Part shown: piece by piece, positions 8,056 to 15,357 of the stretch
How positions within the stretch are numbered: the stretch's first letter is position 1
Layout: each line of letters starts with the position of its first letter
Assembly (NCBI GenBank): GCA_035273885.1
Contig: DATEOR010000106.1
Location: 1-16,086, forward strand
Length of the DNA stretch: 16,086 nt
Direction: 5' to 3'
From: DATEOR01 sp035273885
GTDB lineage: Bacteria; Actinomycetota; Thermoleophilia; Gaiellales; Gaiellaceae
Program-made: the position numbers and the translations under genes
The notes under the pieces: model-generated
Seen by the model: only the letters and a program-made list of their open reading frames with translations
Databases searched by the model: none
What the model was told of the DNA's origin: nothing

Positions 8056-8537
8056 ACGCTTGGCCCGAGCCGGTCGAGCGGGTCGCGGACTACCTCCGCA
8101 CGGTGGCCGTCGAGTCGCGCGTCGAGGAGTTTCCGGCCGGGACGCTGACCGCGGAGGACGCGGCCAAGGCTGTCGGTTGCGACCTCTCGCAGATCGTGAA
8201 GTCGCTCGTGTTCGTCTGCGACGGGAAGCCGGTGCTCGTGATGATCGGCGGAGACCGGCGCGCCGACCGCGCCAAGATCGAGGCCGCGGTGCCGTGCGAC
8301 AAGGCGAAGATCGCCGGGCCGGACGAGGTGCGATCGGCCACCGGGTTCGACCCGGGGGCGGTGGCGCCGTTTCCGCTGCCGGAGATCCAGACGATCCTCG
8401 TCGACAACGAGCTACTGCTGCACGAAGTCGTCTGGACCGGTGCCGGCTCGCACCAGCACGTGCTGGCGATCGCCCCGACCGACCTCGTCCGCCTCACGCG
8501 CGCACGTTCCGTCGACGCCGTCGCGGAGGATGCGTAA
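8052..8537 (+). CDS. YbaK/EbsC-family aminoacyl-tRNA deacylase
   Basis: A 161-residue single-domain protein of the YbaK/INS superfamily, free-standing enzymes that hydrolyse mischarged tRNA (for example Cys-tRNA(Pro) or Ala-tRNA(Pro)). Family marks are the conserved Lys50 in QIVKSLVF, GGDRRAD (67-72), TGFDPGAVAPF (97-107) and the GAGSHQHVLAI block (130-140) ahead of a terminal helix. Exact tRNA specificity cannot be decided from sequence; subgroups such as YbaK, ProXp-ala and EbsC look alike here. The ATG overlaps the serA stop as ATGA, so it is the last gene of the aminotransferase-serA operon. A role in removing serine or alanine wrongly attached to tRNA would fit that context but is only an inference. 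Confidence 0.88.
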   Translation: MNAWPEPVERVADYLRTVAVESRVEEFPAGTLTAEDAAKAVGCDLSQIVKSLVFVCDGKPVLVMIGGDRRADRAKIEAAVPCDKAKIAGPDEVRSATGFDPGAVAPFPLPEIQTILVDNELLLHEVVWTGAGSHQHVLAIAPTDLVRLTRARSVDAVAEDA

Positions 8538-8539
8538 CC

Positions 8540-8545
8540 TAGGAT
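8540..8545 (+). promoter_or_regulatory. -10 box for ilvE
   Basis: TAGGAT (TANNNT) lies in the 15-base gap after the previous stop codon and ends 7 bases before the ilvE ATG at 8553. The spacer TAGACCG contains no Shine-Dalgarno. This points to a leaderless transcript and to ilvE starting its own unit. Confidence 0.55.
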
Positions 8546-8552
8546 TAGACCG

Positions 8553-9482
8553 ATGCAAGAGACCGAAAAGATCTGGATGAACGGCGAGCTCGTCGACTGG
8601 GCCGATGCCAAGGTCCACGTCGGCGCGCACGGCCTCCACTACGGCTCGGGCGTCTTCGAGGGCATCCGCTGCTACGAGACCGAGGACGGGCCCGCCGTCT
8701 TCCGGCTGACCGATCATCTGAAGCGGCTCGACAACTCGGCGCGGCTCCTGCACATGGAGCTGCCGTATTCAGTCGACGACCTGCGCGGCGCGACTCTCGA
8801 GCTCATCGGCGCGAACGGACTCGCCGAGTGCTACATCCGCCCGATCGCCTTCTACGGCTATGGCGAGCTCGGCGTGCACCCGCGCTCGAACCCTGTAGAC
8901 GTCGTGATCATGAGCTGGCCGTGGGGCGCATACCTCGGCGAGGAGGCGCTCACTCAGGGCATCAGCGCGAAGGTCTCGTCCTGGAAGCGCGTCGGGGCCA
9001 ACACGATTCCGCACGTCTCGAAGGCGACCGGGATCTACCTGAACTCGATGCTCGCAGTGATCGAGGCGACGAATGCCGGCTACGCCGAGGCGATCCTCCT
9101 GACCGACGAAGGCCACGTCGCGGACGGGTCCGGCGAGAACATCTTCGTCGTCAAGGACGAAATCATCACGACGCCGCATCTCTCGACGTCGATCCTCCCG
9201 GGGATCACGCGCCAGAGCGTGATGGAGATCGCCCAGGCGCACGGCTACGCGGTGCACGAGGGCCCGCTCATCCGTTCCGATCTCTACCTCGCCGACGAGG
9301 TCTTCATGACGGGCACGGCCGCCGAGGTCACGCCGGTGCGAGCGGTCGACGACCACGAGATCGGCCCGCCCGGCCCGGTGACGAAGGCGATCCAGTCGAC
9401 CTTCTTCGACGTCGTGCGCGGCCGCGACGAGCGCTGGACTCGTTGGCTGGAGTACGCAGCGAAGGCCCCGGCGGGCTCCTGA
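8553..9482 (+). CDS. ilvE: Branched-chain amino acid aminotransferase
   Basis: A PLP-dependent fold-type IV transaminase that interconverts leucine, isoleucine and valine with their 2-oxoacids using 2-oxoglutarate/glutamate. The 309-residue product matches the IlvE type I length. It starts IWMNGELVDWADAKVHVGAH, followed by HYGSGVFEGIRCY (29-41). It has the PLP Lys157 in PHVSKATGIYLNS, Glu195 in DGSGENIFVV contacting the pyridine nitrogen, and LPGITRQSV (215-223). The GTAAEVTPV segment (254-262) is the conserved C-terminal loop. D-amino-acid transaminase and aminodeoxychorismate lyase are alternatives in the same fold, but the length and the EGIRCY and GTAAEVTPV motifs favour IlvE. The last bases overlap the next gene. 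Confidence 0.93.
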   Translation: MQETEKIWMNGELVDWADAKVHVGAHGLHYGSGVFEGIRCYETEDGPAVFRLTDHLKRLDNSARLLHMELPYSVDDLRGATLELIGANGLAECYIRPIAFYGYGELGVHPRSNPVDVVIMSWPWGAYLGEEALTQGISAKVSSWKRVGANTIPHVSKATGIYLNSMLAVIEATNAGYAEAILLTDEGHVADGSGENIFVVKDEIITTPHLSTSILPGITRQSVMEIAQAHGYAVHEGPLIRSDLYLADEVFMTGTAAEVTPVRAVDDHEIGPPGPVTKAIQSTFFDVVRGRDERWTRWLEYAAKAPAGS

Positions 9483-10591
9483 CCGCCGAGATCGGGCTCT
9501 CCGCTCCCTGGCTCGAGGAGCGGGAGGAGGAGCTCGTCCTCGAGACGCTGCGCTCGGGGCAGCTCTCGCTCGGGCCCATGATCGACCGGTTCGAGGCCGC
9601 GCTCGCTGAACGGATCGGTGCGCCTTACGTCGCCGCCGTGTCGAGCGGGACCGCCGGGCTCCACCTCGCCGTGCGCCTCGCCGGGCTGGGGGAGGGGGAC
9701 GAGGTCGTAACGACGCCCTTCTCCTTCGTCGCGTCCGCGAACTGCATCCTCTACGAGGGCGCGACGCCGGTCTTCGCCGACATCGACCCGCGCACGCTCA
9801 ATCTCGACCCGTCCGGGGTCGAGGCGGCGATCACGCCTCGGACGAAGGCGATTCTCCCGGTGGACATCTTTGGTTACCCCGCCGAGTACGCGGAGCTCGA
9901 GGCGATCGCCGAGCGTCACGGGCTCGCGCTGATCGAAGACGCCTGCGAGGCGCTGGGAGCCGAGTACCAGGGTCGGCCGCTCGGCTCCCGCGGCGCGCCG
10001 GCGACCTTTGCCTTCTACCCGAACAAGCAGATCACGACGGGAGAAGGAGGCGCTGTCGCCGTCCAGACACAGGAGGAATGGGCGGCGCTGAAGAGCTTGT
10101 CCAACCAGGGCCGGAGCGATTCCGGCGAATGGCTCACGCACTCGCGCCTCGGCTACAACTACCGCCTCGACGACCTTTCCGCCGCGCTCGGGCTCGCGCA
10201 GGTGGAGAAGCTGTACCGGATCCTCGAGCTGCGCGCCGAAGTCGCCGCGCGCTACGCGGAGCTCCTCGGCGGCATGGACTCAGTCGTGCTCCCGCCCGAG
10301 GACGACGCCGACCACAAGCGGTCGTGGTTCGTCTACGTCATCCAGCTAGCGGACGGTATCGACCGGAATGGCGTTATGGCGAAGCTGGCCGAGCAGGGAA
10401 TCGCGTCGAAGCCATACCTGCCGTCGATCCACCTGCAGCCGTACTGGCGGGAGCGCTTCGGGACGAGGGAGGGGATGTTCCCGGTCTCGGAGGACGCGAG
10501 CCGCCGGTCGCTCGCCCTGCCGTTCCACACCCGACTCGAGCGCCCCGACCAGGAGCGCGTCGCCGAGGCTCTCGCCGCGTCCCTGCGATAA
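9479..10591 (+). CDS. DegT/DnrJ/EryC1-family aminotransferase
   Basis: A PLP-dependent fold-type I enzyme of the family that usually installs amino groups on nucleotide-linked sugars. Family blocks are in order: LSAPWLEEREEELVLETLRSG (residues 7-27), SSGTAGLHLA (55-64), VVTTPFSFVASANCI (76-90), cofactor Asp154 in LIEDACEALGA, and Schiff-base Lys183 in FAFYPNKQITTGEGG, then GYNYRLDD. About 370 residues is normal. The start is unusual. Family homology begins right after ilvE, where the only near candidate is CTG at 9479, making a CTGA overlap with the ilvE stop. The nearest conventional in-frame start is TTG at 9443, which adds 12 unfamily-like residues. The sugar substrate is unknown. The call to family is firm and the start is uncertain. 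Confidence 0.9.
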   Translation: MTAEIGLSAPWLEEREEELVLETLRSGQLSLGPMIDRFEAALAERIGAPYVAAVSSGTAGLHLAVRLAGLGEGDEVVTTPFSFVASANCILYEGATPVFADIDPRTLNLDPSGVEAAITPRTKAILPVDIFGYPAEYAELEAIAERHGLALIEDACEALGAEYQGRPLGSRGAPATFAFYPNKQITTGEGGAVAVQTQEEWAALKSLSNQGRSDSGEWLTHSRLGYNYRLDDLSAALGLAQVEKLYRILELRAEVAARYAELLGGMDSVVLPPEDDADHKRSWFVYVIQLADGIDRNGVMAKLAEQGIASKPYLPSIHLQPYWRERFGTREGMFPVSEDASRRSLALPFHTRLERPDQERVAEALAASLR

Positions 10592-10592
10592 T
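10584..10592 (+). promoter_or_regulatory. Extended -10 promoter for the RemA-like gene
   Basis: TGC followed by GATAAT (10587-10592) is an extended -10 element overlapping the TAA stop of the DegT-family gene. It ends 6 bases before the ATG at 10599, so the transcript would begin at or next to the start codon. Confidence 0.6.
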
Positions 10593-10598
10593 CAGCAC

Positions 10599-10958
10599 AT
10601 GGCTGACGGCGCCCCCAAGATGGTCTTTCTCGGCTTCGGGAAGTTCGCGCGCGCGGACAAGATCTACGCGCTCGAGCCGCTGACCGGCGGCGACCGCGGC
10701 GACGGCCGCCGCACCCGCGTCTGGGTCGAAGGCATTTCCGAGCCGATCGTCGCCTCGCGCACGGAGCGCTCGATCCTCGGGGAGATGGGCATCCGCGACG
10801 CGGGCCGCGTCCAGATCCTCGACGACGCCGTCAAGCTCGCCGAGCGCATCGTCGAGGACGCGGGCAAGGGCCGCGTGGACCTCGCCGACCTCGACAGGCG
10901 AGCGCGCAAGCTCCTCGAGTCGACGGCGCAGACGAGCGACGACGACCAGCTCTTCTAG
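10599..10958 (+). CDS. RemA-like (DUF370) small putative regulatory protein
   Basis: A 119-residue protein whose first half resembles RemA, the small DNA-binding regulator of matrix genes in Bacillus (DUF370). VFLGFGKFARADKIYALEPL (9-28) matches the RemA opening pattern of hydrophobic-GFG-N-R-hydrophobic-P. GRRTRVWVEG (36-45) matches the GRRTRAV motif that carries its DNA-contacting arginines, followed by a SEPIVAS strand. The usual 25-residue segment between them (SAPIKR...LIDATY in RemA) is shortened to a glycine/aspartate-rich turn. A C-terminal region of about 55 residues, predicted to be helical, ends in DDDQLF and is not part of RemA. It has its own leaderless promoter, and mpg follows after 3 bases. 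The match is from memory of RemA; function here is unproved. Confidence 0.65.
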   Translation: MADGAPKMVFLGFGKFARADKIYALEPLTGGDRGDGRRTRVWVEGISEPIVASRTERSILGEMGIRDAGRVQILDDAVKLAERIVEDAGKGRVDLADLDRRARKLLESTAQTSDDDQLF

Positions 10959-10961
10959 GGC

Positions 10962-11546
10962 GTGAAGCTCGATAGGGAGTTCTTCGGGCGGAGCGTCCAC
11001 GAGGTCGCGCCCGATCTGATCGGCTGCACGGTTCTCGTCGACGGTGTGGGCGGGCCGATCGTCGAGGTCGAGGCCTACGACCAGGAGGATCCCGCGAGCC
11101 ACGGCTTCCGGGGCGAGACGGCTAGGAACCGCTCGATGTTCGGGCCGCCCGGTCACGCGTACGTCTACCGCTCCTACGGCATCCACTGGTGCCTCAACCT
11201 GGTCTGCGAGGACGAAGACGTGGCGGCCGCGGTGCTCCTCCGCGCGCTGGAGCCGACCCAGGGCGTCGAGGCGATGCGCACCCGCCGGGGCCTCGACGAG
11301 CCACGTCTTCTTGCTGCGGGCCCGGGCCGCCTCTGCCAGGCGCTCGGGGTGACGCGGGAGCACGACGGCCTGCCGCTCGACCGCCCGCCCTTCGAGCTCC
11401 GTGCCCGCGAGGCAGAGCCGGAGATCGTCAACGGCCCGCGGGTCGGGATCAGCCGCGCGGCCGACCTCCCGTGGCGCTACGGCCTCGCCGGCTCGCCCTA
11501 TCTCTCGCGCAGCTTTGTTAGAGGCCGAGACACGGCAAGCTCCTGA
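10962..11546 (+). CDS. mpg: DNA-3-methyladenine glycosylase (MPG/AAG type)
   Basis: A base-excision repair enzyme that removes alkylated purines such as 3-methyladenine. The 194-residue product is the normal bacterial size for the AAG fold. It has the catalytic Glu37 in IVEVEAY with the DPASHGFRG stretch (43-51), then ARNRSMFGPPGHAYVYRSYGIHWCLNLV (54-81). Tyr67, Tyr69 and Tyr72 in AYVYRSYG correspond to the tyrosines that flip and intercalate in human AAG, and LLRALEP (92-98) and GPGRLCQALG (120-129) are the remaining signatures. The GTG start lies 3 bases after the RemA-like stop, implying co-transcription. In Mycobacterium tuberculosis mpg neighbours tyrS; here a penicillin-binding protein gene lies between them on the other strand. 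Confidence 0.95.
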   Translation: MKLDREFFGRSVHEVAPDLIGCTVLVDGVGGPIVEVEAYDQEDPASHGFRGETARNRSMFGPPGHAYVYRSYGIHWCLNLVCEDEDVAAAVLLRALEPTQGVEAMRTRRGLDEPRLLAAGPGRLCQALGVTREHDGLPLDRPPFELRAREAEPEIVNGPRVGISRAADLPWRYGLAGSPYLSRSFVRGRDTASS

Positions 11547-11590
11547 GTCGCAGGTACGCGCTGGACGGCGCGATGCTGCGTCCTCGGTCG

Positions 11591-11617
11591 CACGGGTATG
11601 CGAATCCGATACCCGTG
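11591..11617. terminator. Inverted repeat between mpg and the convergent PBP gene
   Basis: A perfect 9-bp stem CACGGGTAT/ATACCCGTG (11591-11599 with 11609-11617) with a 9-base loop stands in the 144-base space between two converging genes. There is no T-tract on either strand. It is either a shared terminator of the tail-less type or an mRNA 3'-end stabiliser. Nothing else is seen in this gap. Confidence 0.5.
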
Positions 11618-11690
11618 CTCCCTGCGTTCTTGCCTCGCATCCGCCCAGCACACCGCGGCGACGAGGTCTCGCCCCGTCTCGACCTCTGGG

Positions 11691-14111
11691 TCAGCGCCCG
11701 ACGACCAGCTTGATCGTCATGTTCTCGATCGAGGCGAGGCCGGCCTTCGGGAACTGCTGCAGGACGCGGTCGGGCTTCCCCTCCGCGTAGGTCTGCACGA
11801 GCCCGGCGAGGTGGTGGTGCGCCAGCTTCTTCCGCGCCTGTTCGAGGGTGAGACCGGTCACGTCCGGGATGCGGCCGTTCTCCGCCACCGGCACGACCAC
11901 GCGCACGGTGTCGAACGACGACAGCGTGCCCCTCGAGGGGTACTGCGCGACCACGCGGCCGAGGCGCTCGCCGCCCTCCGCGGGCCGGGTGACCACCTCG
12001 ACGGTCAGCGGCATGCCTTCGAGTCGGATCTTGGCGTCCTCGAGCTTCGCGCCGACGACAGGCGGCACGTCCACCTCGTTCGGCTTGCACGGGGCTTGCC
12101 TCTGCGGCTCCGATCCCGCGACGTAGGTGACGAGGTGCACGTCGCGGCAGTTGCCGTTGTCGAGGAGCCACTGGTTGTCGCGGTAGACGACGTCGCGGGC
12201 GACGGTGGACTCGTAGACGGGGGAGGGGAAGCTCTCCGGCGGCGCGTCCTCGTACTTGAGCGCCTTCTCGACGAAGCTCTTCCAGATGAGCGCGGGATAC
12301 GTGCCGCCCGCGACCGGCCCGCCTTCGAACTGTGTCAGCATCGGGATCAGCTTGTTCGGATAGCCGACCCACACGGCGACCGCGAGCTGTGGTGTGTAAC
12401 CGACGAACCAGGCGTCGCCGTAGTTTTCGGTTGTCCCCGTCTTGCCTGCGACGACGCGGTCCGTGAGCGCGGCGCGCTTTCCGGTTCCCGTAGTGACGAC
12501 GTTTTGCAGGATGGAATTGAGGGTCGCCGCGGCGTTCGGGTCGAGCACTTCCTTGTCGACCGGCTCGTTCTTCTCGACGCGGTTCCCGTCGACGACCTTC
12601 GTGACTGCGCGCGGTGCGTTGCCGAGCGTCGAGCCGTCCACGCGCACGCCGTTGTGCGCGAACGTGGCAAACGCACGTGCCATCTCGAGCGGGTTGACCG
12701 CTTCGGCGCCGAGCCCGATTGCGAAGTAGTCGTTCAGCGGGCTCTGGATTCCGAGCCGCTTCGCCATCGCGGCCACGTTTCCCGGTCCGACCTGTGCGGT
12801 CAGCTGCGCATAGACCGAGTTGTCGGAGTAGGTCGTCGCGTCGACGAGGTTGATCGTCCCGAGGTACGAGTTCTCGTAGTTGTGCACCGACCAGAGCTTG
12901 TCGCCGAGATTGATCACCGTTGGCTGCGACGTGAACTGGGTCTGTGGCGAGATCCCCTCGCTGAGCGCGGTCGCGAGCACGAAAGGCTTGAAGGAGGAGC
13001 CGGGCTGGCGCTCGCCCTGGACCGCGAGGTTGAACTGGCTCTTCTTGTAGTTGCGCCCGCCGACCATCGCGAGGACGCGGCCGTCGCGCGGGTCGATGGC
13101 GACGAGGGCGGCGGCCGGGTCGTCCCGGTCGGGGAGCCACTCGTCGATCGCCTCCGCAGCGAGGCGCTGCATGTTGAGGTCGATGGTCGTGTAGATCTTG
13201 AGCCCGCCCCCGAAGACCTTCCCGGATCCGTAGTACGGGACGAGCTGCTGCTTGACGTATTCGGCGAAGTAACCCTGTCGGCCCGCGGTGATCGGAAGGT
13301 GGATGTCCTTGGGCCTCGGAAGCCGCTGTTCGTCGGCAGTCAGCTGCTCCTTCAGGCTGATGAGCCCCTCGTCGCGCATCATCTGGAGGACGAGGCGCCG
13401 CCTCGCCTCGGCCGCCTTGGGGTTCGTGGCCGGGTCATAGGCGCCGGGGCTGGCCGGTAGCCCTGCGAGGAGCGCGGACTGGGCGAGTGTCAGGTCGCGC
13501 GCGTGCTCGTTGAAATAGACGCGCGCCGCCATCTCGATCCCGTAGGCGCCGTTCCCGAAGTAGATGGTGTTCAGGTAGGCGGTCAGGATCCGATCCTTCG
13601 ACCACTTGTTCTCGAGCTGCCACGCGAGGGCGGCCTCCTTCAGCTTTCGGCTGATCGTCCGCTCCTTCTGCGTGTAGGTGTTCTTGACGAACTGCTGGGT
13701 GATCGTGGAGCCGCCCTCGACCACCGCCTTGTGGCTGATGTCGGCCCAGACGGCACGGAGGATTCCGCGGTAGTCGATGCCCTGGTGCTCCCAGAAGCGC
13801 CGGTCTTCGACCGCGACGATCGCCTGTTTCATGATCGGCGAGATGTCGTCGCTCGCCACCACGATCCTGCTCTCGTCGCCACGGAGGGTGGCGAGAACGG
13901 TCTTCCCGTCCGACGCGTAGATGTAGCCGAGCTGCTGCGGGCGCTTGCTCGTCGAAGGCTCGAGCGCCGCGACGTCGCTCGCGATCGCGCTCACGAGTCC
14001 GAACGCGAACGAGACGAGAGAGACGAAAAAGAGGACGAGGAGCAGCGCCAGAAATCTGAGCTTGCGGATCCTTCGGCGCTTGGGAGGGCGACTGCTTCGT
14101 CGGAACGGCAC
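11691..14111 (-). CDS. Class A penicillin-binding protein with two PASTA domains
   Basis: A bifunctional cell-wall synthase that polymerises lipid II and crosslinks the glycan. With GTG at 14111 it has 806 residues: a basic cytoplasmic tail, one membrane anchor (about 19-44), and a GT51 transglycosylase with Glu102 in VEDRRFWEHQG, GGSTITQQFVKN (133-144) and RKLKEAALAWQLE. The transpeptidase has SSFK (nucleophile Ser372, Lys375), SDN (429-431) and KTGT (557-560). Two C-terminal PASTA domains (about 681-742 and 747-806) may sense uncrosslinked peptidoglycan or muropeptides. An ATG at 14171 would add 20 residues and overlap tyrS. The GTG is preferred because a TAGAAT -10 box lies just upstream and the basic/anchor segment then begins the protein. 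It is divergent from tyrS and corresponds to PonA/PBP1-type enzymes of Actinobacteria. Confidence 0.94.
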   Translation of the reverse strand: MPFRRSSRPPKRRRIRKLRFLALLLVLFFVSLVSFAFGLVSAIASDVAALEPSTSKRPQQLGYIYASDGKTVLATLRGDESRIVVASDDISPIMKQAIVAVEDRRFWEHQGIDYRGILRAVWADISHKAVVEGGSTITQQFVKNTYTQKERTISRKLKEAALAWQLENKWSKDRILTAYLNTIYFGNGAYGIEMAARVYFNEHARDLTLAQSALLAGLPASPGAYDPATNPKAAEARRRLVLQMMRDEGLISLKEQLTADEQRLPRPKDIHLPITAGRQGYFAEYVKQQLVPYYGSGKVFGGGLKIYTTIDLNMQRLAAEAIDEWLPDRDDPAAALVAIDPRDGRVLAMVGGRNYKKSQFNLAVQGERQPGSSFKPFVLATALSEGISPQTQFTSQPTVINLGDKLWSVHNYENSYLGTINLVDATTYSDNSVYAQLTAQVGPGNVAAMAKRLGIQSPLNDYFAIGLGAEAVNPLEMARAFATFAHNGVRVDGSTLGNAPRAVTKVVDGNRVEKNEPVDKEVLDPNAAATLNSILQNVVTTGTGKRAALTDRVVAGKTGTTENYGDAWFVGYTPQLAVAVWVGYPNKLIPMLTQFEGGPVAGGTYPALIWKSFVEKALKYEDAPPESFPSPVYESTVARDVVYRDNQWLLDNGNCRDVHLVTYVAGSEPQRQAPCKPNEVDVPPVVGAKLEDAKIRLEGMPLTVEVVTRPAEGGERLGRVVAQYPSRGTLSSFDTVRVVVPVAENGRIPDVTGLTLEQARKKLAHHHLAGLVQTYAEGKPDRVLQQFPKAGLASIENMTIKLVVGR

Positions 14112-14121
14112 GAAGTGGGTG

Positions 14122-14127
14122 ATTCTA
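14122..14127 (-). promoter_or_regulatory. -10 box for the PBP gene
   Basis: Read on the minus strand this is TAGAAT, ending 10 bases before the proposed GTG start at 14111. That would give a leader of about 3 bases or none. It lies inside the frame of the longer ATG reading, which argues for the shorter protein. Confidence 0.5.
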
Positions 14128-14155
14128 GCCCGGCGTCGCGGACCGGAGGCGACTC

Positions 14156-14161
14156 TATGAT
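14156..14161 (+). promoter_or_regulatory. -10 box for tyrS
   Basis: TATGAT ends 8 bases before the tyrS ATG at 14170, with CGAGCACC between them and no Shine-Dalgarno. The divergent PBP -10 lies about 30 bases away, so both promoters share the 58-base gap. Confidence 0.6.
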
Positions 14162-14169
14162 CGAGCACC

Positions 14170-15327
14170 ATGGCGGCCCGAATCGCAGACCTGACCCGTA
14201 ACGCGGTCGACGTCCTTCCGGAGGGCGAGCTCGAACGCAAGCTGGCCCTCGGGCGTCCGCTGCGCGTAAAGCTCGGCATCGACCCGACCGCGCCCGACGT
14301 CCACGTCGGCCACGCGATTCCGCTGCAGCGCATGGCGGCTTTTCAGCAGGCCGGGCACACCGGCGTCCTCATCGTCGGCGACTACACCGGGCGTATCGGC
14401 GACCCCTCCGGCCGTTCGGCCGAGCGGCCCGTCCTTTCCGACGAGGAGATCGACTCGAACGCCAAGCGCTACTTCGAGCAGGCGTCCCAGATCATCGACC
14501 CGGAGAAGACGGAGGTGCGCTTCAACGGCGAGTGGCTTGCGAAGCTCGACTTCGCGGAAGTCGTCCGGCTGACGCGCACGATCACCGTCGCCCGCCTGCT
14601 CGAGCGCGACGACTTCGAGCAGCGCTTCTCCGCGAAGTCGCCGATCTCGGTCTCCGAGCTTCTCTACCCGTTCATGCAGGCCTACGACTCGGTCGCGATC
14701 GAGGCCGACGTCGAGCTCGGCGGCACCGACCAGCTCTACAACCTGCTCGCCGGCCGTGACGTCATGCAGGCCTATGGGCTCGAGCCGCAGGTCGCGCTCA
14801 CGACTCCGCTCCTCATGGGCACCGACGGGCGCAAGATGAGCGCTTCGCTCGGGAACTACATCGGCCTCGCCGAGCGTCCCGAAGAGCAGTTCGGAAAGAC
14901 GATGCGGATCTCGGACGAGGCTCTGCCCGAGTACTACCGGCTCGTCATGGAGTCGGGAGCCGATCCGGCGACGCTGGACCCGATGGAGGCGAAACTCGCG
15001 CTCGCCCGGTTCATCGTGGGCCGGTCGCACGGGGAGGAAGCCGCGCGCGAGGCCGAAGCCCATTTCACACGCGTGGTGCGCGAAGGGCAGGCTCCGGACG
15101 AGGTCCCGGAGGCGGCGATCCCCGCCGGCGACCCCGTCCATCTCCCGGCGCTCCTCGCCGAGCTTGGCCTGACGCCGTCGACGAGCGAGGCGAGACGGCG
15201 GATCTCTCAAGGCGGGGTCCGCCTGAACGGCGAGCCGGTGACCGACCTGGACGTGCCACGAGCCTCTCTCCACGGTGCACTGCTCCAGGCAGGGAAGCGG
15301 CAATTCATCAGGCTTCGCGATTCTTGA
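14170..15327 (+). CDS. tyrS: Tyrosyl-tRNA synthetase
   Basis: A class I aminoacyl-tRNA synthetase that charges tRNA(Tyr) with tyrosine. The 385-residue product includes the Rossmann catalytic domain with the HIGH-type motif HVGH (45-48) after LGIDPTAPDV. It also has GDYTGRIGDPSGRS (70-83), the tyrosine-binding YPFMQAYDSV (166-175) and VELGGTDQLYN (181-191), and a KMSAS form of the KMSKS loop (222-226, GRKMSASLGN). The C-terminal S4 RNA-binding domain is at about 320-385 (SEARRRISQGGVRLNG). The KMSKS-type loop and length place it with the TyrZ-like rather than the TyrS-like bacterial branch. The start is set by TATGAT just upstream. Its stop codon lies within the -35 box of the rRNA promoter. 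Confidence 0.96.
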   Translation: MAARIADLTRNAVDVLPEGELERKLALGRPLRVKLGIDPTAPDVHVGHAIPLQRMAAFQQAGHTGVLIVGDYTGRIGDPSGRSAERPVLSDEEIDSNAKRYFEQASQIIDPEKTEVRFNGEWLAKLDFAEVVRLTRTITVARLLERDDFEQRFSAKSPISVSELLYPFMQAYDSVAIEADVELGGTDQLYNLLAGRDVMQAYGLEPQVALTTPLLMGTDGRKMSASLGNYIGLAERPEEQFGKTMRISDEALPEYYRLVMESGADPATLDPMEAKLALARFIVGRSHGEEAAREAEAHFTRVVREGQAPDEVPEAAIPAGDPVHLPALLAELGLTPSTSEARRRISQGGVRLNGEPVTDLDVPRASLHGALLQAGKRQFIRLRDS

Positions 15328-15351
15328 CGGTCTGACGATCGCTGCTATCAT
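15324..15351 (+). promoter_or_regulatory. rRNA operon promoter overlapping the tyrS stop
   Basis: TTGACG (15324-15329), a 16-base spacer, and TATCAT (15346-15351) preceded by TGC (extended -10). The predicted start is about 15358. The discriminator GCGTCGG is GC-rich, as in stringently controlled rRNA promoters. It is the best sigma-70-type promoter in the window, and none comparable is seen between here and 16S. The TGA stop of tyrS is inside the -35 box. Confidence 0.75.
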
Positions 15352-15357
15352 GCGTCG

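Noticed and set aside
8828..9478. Upstream extension of the DegT-family frame into ilvE
   Set aside because: The extra 217 residues are Arg-rich and out of frame with ilvE, which has complete family motifs there.
11598..13460. 620-residue plus-strand open frame opposite the penicillin-binding protein
   Set aside because: It shows repetitive Arg/Val/Glu composition with no domain, while the opposite strand encodes all catalytic motifs of a class A PBP.
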